Program-made: the position numbers and the translations under genes
Assembly: GCA_945906815.1 (NCBI GenBank)
Contig: CAMDRT010000030.1
Location: forward strand, 1 to 57,505
Direction of reading: 5' to 3'
DNA from: Bordetella parapertussis
GTDB lineage: Bacteria; Pseudomonadota; Gammaproteobacteria; Burkholderiales; SG8-41
Length of the DNA stretch: 57,505 bases
Notes under the pieces: model-generated
Told to the model about the DNA's origin: nothing
Database searches by the model: none
What the model saw: the letters and a program-made list of their open reading frames with translations, nothing else
Shown here: one piece after another, positions 6,912-16,124 of the stretch
How the letters are laid out: the number at the start of each line of letters is the position of its first letter
How positions within the stretch are numbered: the stretch's first letter is position 1

Positions 6912-9196
6912 TCGTTTTTCAAGGGGTCGCCTGCCTGCAAACGCAGGCCGCGATACACCGCCTCGGCCGTCAGCGGCAGGCTGGTCAGGCGCACGCCCAC
7001 AGCGTCGTCTATGGCATTGGCAATCGCCGGCGACACACCAAAGGTGCCGCTTTCGCCCACGCCTTTCGCACCGAAAGGGCCGCTGTGCTGCACGGCATCC
7101 ACCGCCTCGTTTTCCATCAGCAGTGGCACATCGCGCATGCCGGGAATCTTGTAGTCCGCGAGCGAAGCATTGGTCACCTGCCCGGCATCGAAATCCATAC
7201 GCTCGGACAGGGTGAACCCGAGTTGCATGATGGTCGCGCCAGAAATCTGCGTCTCCACTATCGCCGGATTGATGGCGCGGCCAACATCGACCAGATTCAC
7301 CAGCCGCGTCACCTTGAACTCACCGGTCTCGGTATCCACTTCAACTTCGGCACCGGTCGCGCCGATCATCCAGAACGGCGTGGCGTCTGCGGTTTGACCA
7401 TGGGCGTCCGGTGGCGTGTAAGGCGGAATAAAACTGCCGACGCCGACGATATTACCCGCCTGCATACCGTATTTCTTTTTGAAAACATCGGGTATCGGCG
7501 TGGTTTCCGCCGACAGCCCCAACTCACTCGCCAATGCAAATAATTTGTCACGCGCATCTTCGGCGGCATTTTTGACCGCGTGGCCCATGTGATAGGTCGA
7601 ACGCGAGCCGAGTGTCGCCATATCGTACGGTGTGACATCGGTATCGGGATGCACTACGGTAATTACCTCCACCGCTATGCCCAGCACCTCGGCGACCATC
7701 TGCGCGAACGCGGTATCGGAGCCCTGCCCCATGTCCACCGTGCTCGAATACAGCGTGCAACTGCCGTCGGCATTGAGATTAACGATAGCCATTGAGGTGG
7801 TCGGCGAAATACTCGCCTTGAAACCTATGGCGATGCCACGTCCGCGGCGCAATGATGCAGTGCCGCGATCAAAAGCTTGGTCCCATTGCATACGCTGTGC
7901 CAGCCGCTCCAGCACTTGATCCAGCGCAGCATCGCGCATCAGCGTGCCGGTCGCCTGCGGCCGCCCTTCGCGCAGCAGATTCTTGCGGCGAATTTCCAAC
8001 GCATCTATTTTCAGTGCGCGCGCAATCATGTCGGTGTGACTTTCATACGCCCACACCAGTTGCGGTATGCCGAAGCCGCGCAATGCACCCGCCGGCGGCA
8101 GATGGGTATACAAAGCGTAGGAATCAATATGCACATGGTCGATCTCGTACGGCCCTGCCGCGGTGAATCCCGATTTCTGCGTCACCCGCGGCCCGATGTC
8201 GGCATACGCGCCGCCGTTCCACCACACTTCGCATTCGCGCGCGGTGATGCGTCCGTCCTGCGTCACGCCGCTTTTGATGCGCAGGGTCGTGGCGTGCTTG
8301 GTAATCATGTAGAACTGCTCTTCCATGGACAGCGCGAGTTTCACCGGCCTGGCACTGAGCAGTGCGCAGGCGGCAGCGAGCGCCTCGGTCTTGATATAAA
8401 CCTTCGCGCCGAAGCCGCCGCCAAGATACGGCACTTTCACCCGCACCTTGTTCTCCGGCCAGCCCAGCAGGCGCGCGATCTCGATGCGCACAAACGACGG
8501 GCTTTGCGATGAGGTATGCAGCGTTAGCGTGCCCGACTTGACATCACCCGCCGGCTCGGCCACGGTCGCGAACGGCTCCAGCGGCAAGTGCAACACCTGC
8601 TGTGTGCGAAAGGTATGCTCGAACACGTGATCAGCGGCAGCGAAAGCCTTGGCCACGTCGCCGCGCCGCAAGTGAAAATCCAGCGCGATGTTGGTGTCGC
8701 GCTTGTCCTTGAGATGTTTGAGATCAGGAAACGTGCCTGCGGGCTTCAACACCTCATGCACCACTGCTGTGGAAGTCATCGCTTCGACTTCGTCATATAC
8801 CGCGGGTAGTTCGTCGTAGTCGGCAACGATGGTCTGCGCCGCCGCTTCCGCCACATGCGGATCCGCCGCCAACACCACAGCCACCGGTTCGCCGACATAG
8901 CGCACCTTGTCGAGCGCCAGTATCGGCTGATCGTGAAACGCGGGGCCGTAATACGGCTCGGGGATCAGCGCGCGTATATCCTCGCCGGTGTAGACCGCAA
9001 ATACGCCCGGCATCGCGCGCGCGGCGGCAACATCAATCGCGCGTATACGGCCATGCGCCACGGTGCTGCGAAACACTTTCGCCACCAGCATGCCAGGCAC
9101 ACGCATGTTGTGCACATACTCGGCACGGCCCGTCACCTTGGCGCGCGCTTCAAGACGCGGAATGGAACGGCCGACGGCGCTAGTGGAACTTGTCAT
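6908..9196 (-). CDS. molybdenum hydroxylase large (molybdopterin-binding) subunit
   Basis: This 762-residue protein belongs to the xanthine oxidase family. It starts IPRLEARAKVTGRAEYVHNM, and the cofactor segment LPPAGALRGFGIPQ lies near residue 370. The catalytic glutamate motif GAKGVGESGTFGVSPAIANA lies near residue 715. The ALRGFG sequence is neither the AYxCSFR of form I nor the AYRGAGR of form II CO dehydrogenase, so CO oxidation is unlikely. Hydroxylation of an aromatic or N-heterocyclic ring is more likely. It sits between the FAD and Fe-S subunit genes, and its stop codon lies inside an inverted repeat arm. Confidence 0.9.
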   Translation of the reverse strand: MTSSTSAVGRSIPRLEARAKVTGRAEYVHNMRVPGMLVAKVFRSTVAHGRIRAIDVAAARAMPGVFAVYTGEDIRALIPEPYYGPAFHDQPILALDKVRYVGEPVAVVLAADPHVAEAAAQTIVADYDELPAVYDEVEAMTSTAVVHEVLKPAGTFPDLKHLKDKRDTNIALDFHLRRGDVAKAFAAADHVFEHTFRTQQVLHLPLEPFATVAEPAGDVKSGTLTLHTSSQSPSFVRIEIARLLGWPENKVRVKVPYLGGGFGAKVYIKTEALAAACALLSARPVKLALSMEEQFYMITKHATTLRIKSGVTQDGRITARECEVWWNGGAYADIGPRVTQKSGFTAAGPYEIDHVHIDSYALYTHLPPAGALRGFGIPQLVWAYESHTDMIARALKIDALEIRRKNLLREGRPQATGTLMRDAALDQVLERLAQRMQWDQAFDRGTASLRRGRGIAIGFKASISPTTSMAIVNLNADGSCTLYSSTVDMGQGSDTAFAQMVAEVLGIAVEVITVVHPDTDVTPYDMATLGSRSTYHMGHAVKNAAEDARDKLFALASELGLSAETTPIPDVFKKKYGMQAGNIVGVGSFIPPYTPPDAHGQTADATPFWMIGATGAEVEVDTETGEFKVTRLVNLVDVGRAINPAIVETQISGATIMQLGFTLSERMDFDAGQVTNASLADYKIPGMRDVPLLMENEAVDAVQHSGPFGAKGVGESGTFGVSPAIANAIDDAVGVRLTSLPLTAEAVYRGLRLQAGDPLKND

Positions 9197-9251
9197 ACGG
9201 CGTTTAATATAGTCAATAAAAACAAATAGTTATAGTGAACCACGGTGTCCA

Positions 9252-10115
9252 CTAGGCAGCTAGCGCGGCACGCACGGCGCGCGCCACATACACGCGCAGC
9301 AACTCGCTCTTATATGCCGCCGAGCCGCGCGCATCACCCACCAGCGCCGCTTCTGCCATCGCCGCTTCACCGCAACGCCGCAGCACCCCGTCGATGGCGC
9401 TGACGCTGGCACCACGTAACACGCCTTCCGCCGCCGCCAGACGCACTGGCTTTTCGGTAGCGGCGCTGGCCACGATGCAGGCCTCTTGCACCACATCGCC
9501 GTCTACTGTCAGGGATGCCGCGATACCCAGCGTCGGCCAGTCATCCGCCGCACGCGTGGTGCATTTAATATAGGCAGCGCGCTTACCACGCTGCGAGGGC
9601 ACGATAATTTCCGCGATCAATTCGTTGCGCGCCAGCGCTGTTTCGTAATAGCCGGTATAAAGATCGGCCACCGCCAGCGTGCGCGTAGCCGACGCTGCAA
9701 CCGTCGCCACCTGCGCGCCCAGCGCCATCAACACCGGCGGCAGATCCATATGCGGATCCGCATGCGCCAGATGACCACCCAGTGTCGCGACATTGCGCAC
9801 GCGCACATTCGACAGCGTTTTCAGGGTCTGCGTCATCACCGGCGCGGCGGATTTTACTAGGGAAGATCGGGCCAGCGCCGACAACGTGGCCAGCGCACCT
9901 ATGCGCAGACCGCCATCCACCGTCGCATGGATTTCAGAATAGCGCGACTCCACGCCACGCAGACTCACCAGCCGTGTCGGTTGAAACACGCCGGCTTTCA
10001 TCATCAGCATCAGCGCCGTGCCGCCGGCAATGGCGCGCACCGATGGCTGATCCGCGTCGATCAGCCCCGCGGCATCGATCAGGGTACTCGGTTCGGCGAG
10101 TTCAAACGGCGTCAT
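9252..10115 (-). CDS. molybdenum hydroxylase FAD-binding subunit (CoxM-like)
   Basis: This 287-residue protein has the AGGTAL phosphate-binding motif near residue 30 and VRNVATLGGHLAHADPHMDL near residue 110, where most relatives have TxGGN. A C-terminal CO-dehydrogenase flavoprotein domain follows. It accepts electrons from the Fe-S subunit. No cysteine-rich insertion of the 4-hydroxybenzoyl-CoA reductase beta type is visible. It overlaps the upstream coxG-like gene by four bases (10112-10115) and lies 55 bp before the large-subunit gene. Confidence 0.9.
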   Translation of the reverse strand: MTPFELAEPSTLIDAAGLIDADQPSVRAIAGGTALMLMMKAGVFQPTRLVSLRGVESRYSEIHATVDGGLRIGALATLSALARSSLVKSAAPVMTQTLKTLSNVRVRNVATLGGHLAHADPHMDLPPVLMALGAQVATVAASATRTLAVADLYTGYYETALARNELIAEIIVPSQRGKRAAYIKCTTRAADDWPTLGIAASLTVDGDVVQEACIVASAATEKPVRLAAAEGVLRGASVSAIDGVLRRCGEAAMAEAALVGDARGSAAYKSELLRVYVARAVRAALAA

Positions 10116-10570
10116 GCGGTCGCCCTATGAGCATCAAATCGCGCCTGCAGATTTCTGGCGAACTGCTTTTCCATGTCGCGTGCTTTCGCTTTCATCACCG
10201 GTTGCCCAATACTGCCGAGTTTACCGCTGAGCGTGCTATCCATTTCATACTGAATCCGCGTGTCATCGCCGGCTTCGATCAGGCGCGTCACCGTGGATGC
10301 CGTCAACCGGCCCACCAGGCCCAACGGCGCACCCTCGATTTTCGCGGCAATCTCGTGCGGCGGATCGATACGCGTGAATTCCACCGTAATCCTGAACCTG
10401 AAACTCATATACGCCACCTTGGTTTCAAGCACGGCGTTGAAGCGCTGGTCGTCAAGCGGCGTGAGAGCGCTGACGCCATCGATCAACGATGCAAAAATAT
10501 TGGCGTCCGCGAGCACGGCAAACACCGCGTCACGTTGCGCCCTTACCGTGATTTCCCCTGAGAATTTCAT
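10112..10570 (-). CDS. CoxG-like SRPBCC-domain protein
   Basis: This 152-residue protein resembles CoxG (KFSGEITVRAQRDAVFAVLA at the N-terminus, then MSFRFRITVEFTRIDPP). CoxG proteins are helix-grip lipid or enzyme-binding proteins that help recruit or mature molybdenum hydroxylases at the membrane. The start at 10570 is chosen because the alignment begins MKFSG; an ATG 17 codons earlier gives an unrelated leader. It is the first gene of the hydroxylase operon and overlaps coxM by ATGA. The C-terminal membrane anchor of some CoxG proteins is absent. Confidence 0.85.
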   Translation of the reverse strand: MKFSGEITVRAQRDAVFAVLADANIFASLIDGVSALTPLDDQRFNAVLETKVAYMSFRFRITVEFTRIDPPHEIAAKIEGAPLGLVGRLTASTVTRLIEAGDDTRIQYEMDSTLSGKLGSIGQPVMKAKARDMEKQFARNLQARFDAHRATA

Positions 10571-10696
10571 ATGCCCGCCATAACAGCGGCCTACTCTAAT
10601 GGCAGGTAGCGGGAAAAGCAATCCGGGTAGCGGATAAAAAAATCCCCCGCAGCTTGCGCCACGAGGGAGGGATCTAAGCGTACTATCCGTCGACGC

Positions 10697-11674
10697 TCAA
10701 TCCGCGTACTGACCCGCCTTCTTGATCACCGGGCCCCATTTTTCGATTTCTGCTTTAAGGTGTTTGGCCAGCGATTCCGGTGTCGCCTTGTCCTTGCTCA
10801 CCGCTTGCGCACCCAGTTCCGCGATGCGGGACTTGAACTGCGCGTCCTGCACCGACGCTTGCAGCGCCGCCACCAGTTTATCCAGCACAGGCTTGGGTGT
10901 GCCTTTGGGGGCGTAGACGCCATGCCACACCGACACATCGAAATTCTTCATGCCCTGCTCGGCGAGCGTGGGCACCATCGACAGCGACGGCACGCGCGCC
11001 TTGGTCGTCGTGCCATAAACCTTCACCCGTCCGGATTTGATTTGCGCTGTGGTGTTGGTGGTTTGATCGCACATCAGGTCGATCTGGCCGCCCATCAACG
11101 CTGTCATCGCGGGCGCCGTGCCGTTGTACGGGATGGTCTGAATATCGGCTTCGATGCGCGACATGAACAGCAGCCCGCACAAGTGGGATGCAGCACCCAA
11201 ACCGGCGTTGCCGAGATTGAGCTTTTCCTTGTTTTTCTTGACGTAGGCCACCAGCTCGGTGAGATTATCCGGCGGTAAGGTGGTCCTGGCGATCAGCGTC
11301 ATCGGTACGTCAGCGACCTGACCGATGTATTCGTAATCGGTGAGCGGGTTATACGGCAGCTTGCGATACAGTGCCGGAGCGGTAGCCATGCCGATATGCG
11401 CGATCAGCAAGGTGTAACCATCCGGCTTGGCTTTGGCGATGCGATTGGCCGCGATGGTGCCGCCTGCACCCGCGATGTTTTCAATCACCACTTGCTGCTT
11501 GAGATGCTGCGTCATCGCCACGGCCAGATTGCGCGCCAGCGTGTCCGTGGGTCCGCCTGCGGCGAACGGCACCGCCAGGGAGATTTGTTTGGTGGGGTAG
11601 TCCTGCGCGGCAACCATGCTGCTCGCGGCTGCCAGCACCATCGTTGATACACACGCTGAAAAACTGACTTTCAT
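10697..11674 (-). CDS. Bug/TctC-family periplasmic solute receptor
   Basis: This 325-residue receptor has a signal peptide (CVSTMVLAAASSMVAAQ), the signature DYPTKQISLAVPFAAGG, IQTIPYNGTAPAMTALMGG in the middle, and the terminal helix EIEKWGPVIKKAG. AAGGAG lies nine bases before the ATG. About 160 bp of AT-richer DNA upstream probably holds its promoter. It lies upstream of the coxG-M-L-S-ubiD series on the same strand, with a 126-bp gap, so it may share regulation and bind the substrate. No TctA or TctB partner is in the window. Confidence 0.88.
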   Translation of the reverse strand: MKVSFSACVSTMVLAAASSMVAAQDYPTKQISLAVPFAAGGPTDTLARNLAVAMTQHLKQQVVIENIAGAGGTIAANRIAKAKPDGYTLLIAHIGMATAPALYRKLPYNPLTDYEYIGQVADVPMTLIARTTLPPDNLTELVAYVKKNKEKLNLGNAGLGAASHLCGLLFMSRIEADIQTIPYNGTAPAMTALMGGQIDLMCDQTTNTTAQIKSGRVKVYGTTTKARVPSLSMVPTLAEQGMKNFDVSVWHGVYAPKGTPKPVLDKLVAALQASVQDAQFKSRIAELGAQAVSKDKATPESLAKHLKAEIEKWGPVIKKAGQYAD

Positions 11675-11835
11675 GGGGGACTCCTTTTTCTGTAGCCGCT
11701 GACAAATCGCGCGGGCCGCGAATTATCCCTGTTTTTGACCGCCGATTGAATGGATCAGCAGAAAATCCTATGCAAAAATACTTATTTGCAATCAATAGCT
11801 TACAAATTAATCCGTGGCCAGCACGCAGTAGCGCA

Positions 11836-12447
11836 TCAAAACCGCGAACCCGGCTGCTGCAAAAACGCGATTTCGTCCGGCGTGGAGCCGCGTGCCAGCA
11901 GCGCATTGCGATGGGGAAAGCGCCCGTAGCGTTCGATGATAACGTAGTGTTTTTGCGCCCATGCCAGCAAGTCGGCACGGCCCAATGCGCCAAATAAACG
12001 CACACTGCTGCGTTGCGCTTCGATATCTTCAGCATGCTCAAACGGCAGATACACAAAGCCTCGCTCAACCGCATGCAGCCGCTGATCCCAGCCCAGTGCC
12101 GTCATGCGCCGCGCGCCATCGAGCGCCATCGCGTCCGTTGCAAAAGCCTGGCGCGAGTCGCGAAACAGGTTGCGCGCAAACTGATCGAGCACAATGATCA
12201 ACGCCAGCAACGTCAGCGGACTAGCGCACCAATGCGCCAGTTTCCCGCTGGCTGCTTGCTCTTGCAGGTCCGCGAAACGCTGGCGTATCAGCGCGTCAAA
12301 TGCAGCGGATTTGCGAAACCATACGGCGCGCGGTTTGCCGTAATCCACGCTGCCCGGCGCACCAAACCAGAAGTCGAGGACCTGGTGCGCGGCAGCCGCA
12401 TGCAGCAAATTAGTACACCACCACGCTGCGGATCGACGTTCCGGCAT
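11836..12447 (-). CDS. DUF924 family protein
   Basis: This protein of up to 203 residues matches DUF924: [13 protein letters not shown] near the start, [16 protein letters not shown] in the middle, and [21 protein letters not shown] near the end. Its function is not established; the fold is TPR-like. The ATG at 12447 lies inside the 3' end of the formaldehyde dehydrogenase gene. A TTG at 12408, just after that gene's stop, would give a more typical 190 residues. The true start is undecided. The close spacing suggests co-transcription with frmA. Confidence 0.8.
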   Translation of the reverse strand: MPERRSAAWWCTNLLHAAAAHQVLDFWFGAPGSVDYGKPRAVWFRKSAAFDALIRQRFADLQEQAASGKLAHWCASPLTLLALIIVLDQFARNLFRDSRQAFATDAMALDGARRMTALGWDQRLHAVERGFVYLPFEHAEDIEAQRSSVRLFGALGRADLLAWAQKHYVIIERYGRFPHRNALLARGSTPDEIAFLQQPGSRF

Positions 12448-13519
12448 GCATTAAATCAAAGCCCTGATTGATGTCCGCCAGCGCCAGCTTATGGGTGATG
12501 AGATCGTCGATATTGATCTTGCCTTCCATATACCAATCGACGATTTTCGGCACGTCGCGCCGTCCTTTCGCACCACCAAAGGCAGTGCCTTTCCACACCC
12601 GGCCGGTGACCAGTTGAAACGGCCGCGTCTTGATTTCCTGCCCCGCGCCGGCGACGCCGATAATCACCGATACGCCCCAACCCTTGTGGCAACACTCCAG
12701 CGCCTGGCGCATCACGTCGACATTGCCGATGCACTCGAAACTGTAGTCGGCGCCGCCCTGGGTCAGGTGCACCAGATAGGGCACCAGATCGCCTTCCACT
12801 TCCCGCGGATTCACAAAGTGCGTCATGCCGAATTTACGCGCCAGTGTTTCGCGCGCAGGATTCACATCCACACCGACTATCCTGTTCGCACCCGCCAGCC
12901 GCGCGCCCTGAATCACGTTAAGGCCTATGCCGCCCAGACCAAACACCACCACATTCGCGCCCGGCTCGACCTTCGCGGTGTTGATCACCGCGCCGATGCC
13001 GGTAGTGACGCCGCAGCCGATGTAACACACCTTGTCGAACGGGGCGTCCTCGCGGATTTTCGCCAGCGAAATTTCCGGCACCACGGTGTAATTGGAAAAG
13101 GTGGAGGTGCCCATGTAATGAAACAGTTTTTTGCCGCCGAGTGAAAAGCGGCTGCTGCCATTGGGCATCACGCCCTGACCCTGCGTGACGCGGATCGACT
13201 GACAGAGGTTGGTTTTGCCGGAAATGCAATATTCGCACTGGCGGCATTCCGGCACGTAGAGCGGGATCACGTGATCGCCTTTTTTCAGCGTGGTGACACC
13301 CGGCCCCACCTCCACCACCACGCCCGCGCCTTCGTGGCCGAGGATCGACGGGAACAGGCCTTCGGGATCCGCACCCGACAAGGTGAATTCGTCGGTATGG
13401 CAAATGCCCGTAGCCTTGATTTCCACCAGCACCTCGCCTGCGGCAGGGCCTTCCAGGTCTACTGTTTCAATCACCAGCGGCGCACCTGCCTGGTGCGCCA
13501 CAGCCGCTTGGACTTTCAT
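12410..13519 (-). CDS. frmA: S-(hydroxymethyl)glutathione dehydrogenase / class III alcohol dehydrogenase
   Basis: This 369-residue zinc enzyme oxidises S-hydroxymethylglutathione (formaldehyde plus glutathione) and can reduce S-nitrosoglutathione. The catalytic zinc region [14 protein letters not shown] and LGHEGAGVV are present, with the structural zinc cysteines in [15 protein letters not shown]. The Rossmann motif is [14 protein letters not shown], and the end [16 protein letters not shown] is typical. The ATG at 13519 has AGGAG six bases upstream and gives the standard length; an earlier in-frame ATG adds 30 unrelated residues. No S-formylglutathione hydrolase gene is adjacent. Confidence 0.95.
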   Translation of the reverse strand: MKVQAAVAHQAGAPLVIETVDLEGPAAGEVLVEIKATGICHTDEFTLSGADPEGLFPSILGHEGAGVVVEVGPGVTTLKKGDHVIPLYVPECRQCEYCISGKTNLCQSIRVTQGQGVMPNGSSRFSLGGKKLFHYMGTSTFSNYTVVPEISLAKIREDAPFDKVCYIGCGVTTGIGAVINTAKVEPGANVVVFGLGGIGLNVIQGARLAGANRIVGVDVNPARETLARKFGMTHFVNPREVEGDLVPYLVHLTQGGADYSFECIGNVDVMRQALECCHKGWGVSVIIGVAGAGQEIKTRPFQLVTGRVWKGTAFGGAKGRRDVPKIVDWYMEGKINIDDLITHKLALADINQGFDLMHAGTSIRSVVVY

Positions 13520-13622
13520 GAATTCTCCTGTAAAAGCAAGACTGTACTCGATGATCGAAAAATACTCACTAACTGCTGTGGTTTTCTGGAAAACTGGGCG
13601 CCCCGCCAAAGGCCCTTGCTAA

Positions 13623-13638
13623 GATGATGAAAATCATC
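13623..13638. promoter_or_regulatory. GATGAT-GAAA-ATCATC palindrome in a divergent promoter region
   Basis: Six-base arms GATGAT and ATCATC enclose GAAA, midway between divergent frmA and rpmE. It may be an operator or a chance hairpin. L31 genes can be controlled by zinc, but this does not match a Zur box I can recall closely. Confidence 0.25.
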
Positions 13639-13706
13639 GATAATCCGCCGCCTTTTACTGCTACTTTACAGTCATTTTTACCGGGAACAACCGGCCAGGA
13701 TCCGCC

Positions 13707-13976
13707 ATGAAAGTTGATATTCACCCTGATTACAATGAGATAACCGTAACCTGCAGTTGCGGCGTCAGCTGGAAATCCGGCTCCACCTTGAGCAAAGATT
13801 TGCATGTTGAGGTGTGCTCGTCGTGCCACCCGTTTTATACCGGCAAACAAAAGATTGTCGATACCGCCGGCCGCGTTGAAAAGTTCAATCAGAAATACGG
13901 CAAGCGCACACCGGCCACCAAGGCGCCCCAGGCAACACCAGCAACACCAGCAACACCAGACACGGCCTCTGTGTAG
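13707..13976 (+). CDS. rpmE: 50S ribosomal protein L31, zinc-binding type
   Basis: This 89-residue L31 begins [19 protein letters not shown] and contains [20 protein letters not shown], giving the cysteines of the zinc-binding (C+) form, then [11 protein letters not shown]. The C-terminal 20 residues are a low-complexity TPATPATP tail encoded by 9-bp CAACACCAG repeats; this extends beyond the core and probably varies between strains. A strong terminator hairpin follows. Confidence 0.95.
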   Translation: MKVDIHPDYNEITVTCSCGVSWKSGSTLSKDLHVEVCSSCHPFYTGKQKIVDTAGRVEKFNQKYGKRTPATKAPQATPATPATPDTASV

Positions 13977-13997
13977 AGACACAGGGGCAGGTTATCA

Positions 13998-14030
13998 AGG
14001 GCAGCCCGGTTAACGCCGGGCTGCCCTTTG
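13998..14030 (+). terminator. terminator-like hairpin after rpmE
   Basis: GGGCAGCCCGG pairs with CCGGGCTGCCC around a short TTAACG loop, followed by TTTGTATTT. The stem is strong and GC-rich with a modest T-run. It separates rpmE from the tartrate dehydrogenase-like gene, whose ATG lies 26 bp downstream. Confidence 0.8.
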
Positions 14031-14055
14031 TATTTATATTCACTGGATATTCATC

Positions 14056-15117
14056 ATGAAAAAATTTCGTATCGCAGTCATCCCCGGCGACGGCATCGGC
14101 AAGGAAGTCATGCCCGAAGGCTTGCGTGCGCTAGAGGCGGTGGGCCGAAAATTCGGCATTGAATTCCAGTTCGACGAATTAGACTGGAGCTGCGATTACT
14201 ACGCCAAACACGGCGTGATGATGCCCGCAGACGGCCTGGAGCAACTCCAAAAACACGACGCGGTGTACTTCGGCGCCGCAGGCTGGCCGGCGACGGTGCC
14301 CGATCACATTTCGCTGTGGGGACTGCTGATTCCGTTTCGCCGCGGCTACGATCAATACGTCAATCTGCGCCCGGTGCGCTTGATGCCCGGCATGAAATGC
14401 CCGCTGGCCGGCCGCAAGCCCGGCGACATCGATTTCTGGGTGGTGCGCGAAAACAGCGAAGGGGAATACTCGTCCGTGGGCGGGCGCATGTACGCCGGCA
14501 CCGAGCGTGAGTTCGTCACGCAAAATGCCGTATTCTCGCGTCTGGGTACCGATCGCATTTTGAAATACGCGTTTGATCTTGCCGCCACGCGTCCGAAAAA
14601 ACATCTGACGTCCGCGACCAAATCCAACGGTATTTCGATTTCAATGCCGTATTGGGACGAGCGTGTAAAAGCGATGGCGGAAAAATATCCGGCGATCAAA
14701 GTCGATCAGTTTCACATCGATATCCTGTGCGCGCATTTCGTAATGCACCCGGACTGGTTTGACGTGGTAGTGGGCTCCAATCTGTTCGGCGACATCCTCT
14801 CCGATCTGGGCCCGGCGGCCACCGGCACCATCGGCATCGCGCCGTCCGCCAACATGAATCCGGAAAAGTTATTCCCGTCGCTGTTCGAGCCGGTGCACGG
14901 CTCCGCGCCCGATATCTATGGCCGCAAAATAGCCAACCCGGTAGGTATGATCTGGGCCGGCGCCATGATGCTCGATCATCTGGGCTGTCCCGAAGCCGGT
15001 GCGGCCATGGTCAAGGCGATTGAAAACGTATTGCAGGAAGGGCCGAAAACCCCTGACCTGGGCGGCAAGGCCAATACCAGCGATCTGGGTATAGCGGTGG
15101 CGGAGATGCTGAAGTAG
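14056..15117 (+). CDS. tartrate / D-malate dehydrogenase-like decarboxylating dehydrogenase
   Basis: This 353-residue protein belongs to the isocitrate/isopropylmalate dehydrogenase family. It begins FRIAVIPGDGIGKEVMPEGL. NLRPVRLMPG and WVVRENSEGEYSSVGGRMYA match the tartrate dehydrogenase/D-malate dehydrogenase branch (TtuC/DmlA). The metal-binding helix is GSNLFGDILSDLGPAATGTI, and the NAD-side loop is LFEPVHGSAPDIYG. Substrate choice among tartrate, D-malate and isopropylmalate cannot be settled by eye. It converges with a Bug receptor gene only 3 bp away, which fits uptake of a dicarboxylate. Confidence 0.88.
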   Translation: MKKFRIAVIPGDGIGKEVMPEGLRALEAVGRKFGIEFQFDELDWSCDYYAKHGVMMPADGLEQLQKHDAVYFGAAGWPATVPDHISLWGLLIPFRRGYDQYVNLRPVRLMPGMKCPLAGRKPGDIDFWVVRENSEGEYSSVGGRMYAGTEREFVTQNAVFSRLGTDRILKYAFDLAATRPKKHLTSATKSNGISISMPYWDERVKAMAEKYPAIKVDQFHIDILCAHFVMHPDWFDVVVGSNLFGDILSDLGPAATGTIGIAPSANMNPEKLFPSLFEPVHGSAPDIYGRKIANPVGMIWAGAMMLDHLGCPEAGAAMVKAIENVLQEGPKTPDLGGKANTSDLGIAVAEMLK

Positions 15118-15120
15118 GCG

Positions 15121-16044
15121 CTATCTCAGCCTTGCCGAGAATTGCTCCGGCGTGCTGGATTCGACTTCTATGCCTTGTTGCAAAAGCTTGGCGCGCAGGC
15201 TGGCGTTGCCGAGCACCTTGACTGCGCTTTGATTCAGCTTCGAAACAATGGCTTTTGAGGTGGCGGCGGAAACCAACAGGCCATACCAGGTGGTGTACTC
15301 GTAGCCCGGCACGCCCGCCTCCGCGAGGGTCGGCACGTCGGGGAACGTCGGCGAGCGCCGGACGCCCGATACCGCCAGCGCACGCAAGCGATTTTGATTG
15401 ACATAGCCGGCCGCGGCCGGGACGCTGGCCATCACCATTTGCACCTGCCCGGCGGCAGTCTCGAGCAGCGCGGGGCCACTACCCTTGTACGGTATGTGTG
15501 CAGCGCTAACGCCGGCCACGCCTTGCAGCAACTCGAACGCCAGATGCGTAGCCGTGCCCACGCCACCGGAGCCAAAATTAAGCTGCCCCGGTTTTGCTTG
15601 CATCAGCGCGAGCAGTTCTTTAACGCTTTTCGCCGGCACCGCCGGATGTAGCACCAGCACGCCAGGCGTGACGCCGATCAGACTCACCGCAGCCAGGCCT
15701 TTTAAAGCGTCATGCGGCGGCTGTGGGCGCGACGGATGATAGGCGCGGCTGCTGCTGGTCGCCAGCAGCGTATAGCCGTCGGCCGGTGACTTGGCGACAG
15801 CATCCGCACCCGCCGTGCTGCCACCACCCGCGCGATTATTCACGCTGAACGGCTGCCCGAGATCCTCGCTCAAGGCGAGGCCCACCATGCGCGCCGCAAT
15901 ATCGATCACGCCACCGGCAGCGAACGGAATAAGCATGCGCACAGGTTTGAACGGATAGGCGGCACCCGTGTTCTGTGCCGCACACCATGGCGCGACACCC
16001 AACATGGGCATGAGCGAGAATAATATTCCGGCTGATTTGTTCAT
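15121..16044 (-). CDS. Bug/TctC-family receptor, short at the C-terminus
   Basis: This 307-residue receptor has a signal peptide (ILFSLMPMLGVAPWCAAQ), YPFKPVRMLIPFAAGGVIDI, and SAAHIPYKGSGPALLETAAG. It ends at STPEQFSARLR. Intact relatives continue for roughly 18 residues through the helix E-x-x-x-W-x-x-V-x-x-x-x-G; here a TAG stop cuts that off. The following codons do not restore it. It may be functional or a decaying copy. It converges on the tartrate dehydrogenase-like gene. The gamma-glutamyltransferase gene lies upstream on the same strand, 80 bp away. Confidence 0.85.
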   Translation of the reverse strand: MNKSAGILFSLMPMLGVAPWCAAQNTGAAYPFKPVRMLIPFAAGGVIDIAARMVGLALSEDLGQPFSVNNRAGGGSTAGADAVAKSPADGYTLLATSSSRAYHPSRPQPPHDALKGLAAVSLIGVTPGVLVLHPAVPAKSVKELLALMQAKPGQLNFGSGGVGTATHLAFELLQGVAGVSAAHIPYKGSGPALLETAAGQVQMVMASVPAAAGYVNQNRLRALAVSGVRRSPTFPDVPTLAEAGVPGYEYTTWYGLLVSAATSKAIVSKLNQSAVKVLGNASLRAKLLQQGIEVESSTPEQFSARLR

Positions 16045-16124
16045 GGCGAACCCCCGTTGAAATCTCCGCTGATTTTCGCGGCGCCGCTGTCGTTAGCGCA
16101 TAGTATCCTGCAAAGTGGACTTAA

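Noticed and set aside
6908..9196. Large subunit as CO dehydrogenase CoxL
   Set aside because: The active-site loop reads ALRGFG, not AYxCSFR or AYRGAGR, so CO oxidation is not supported.
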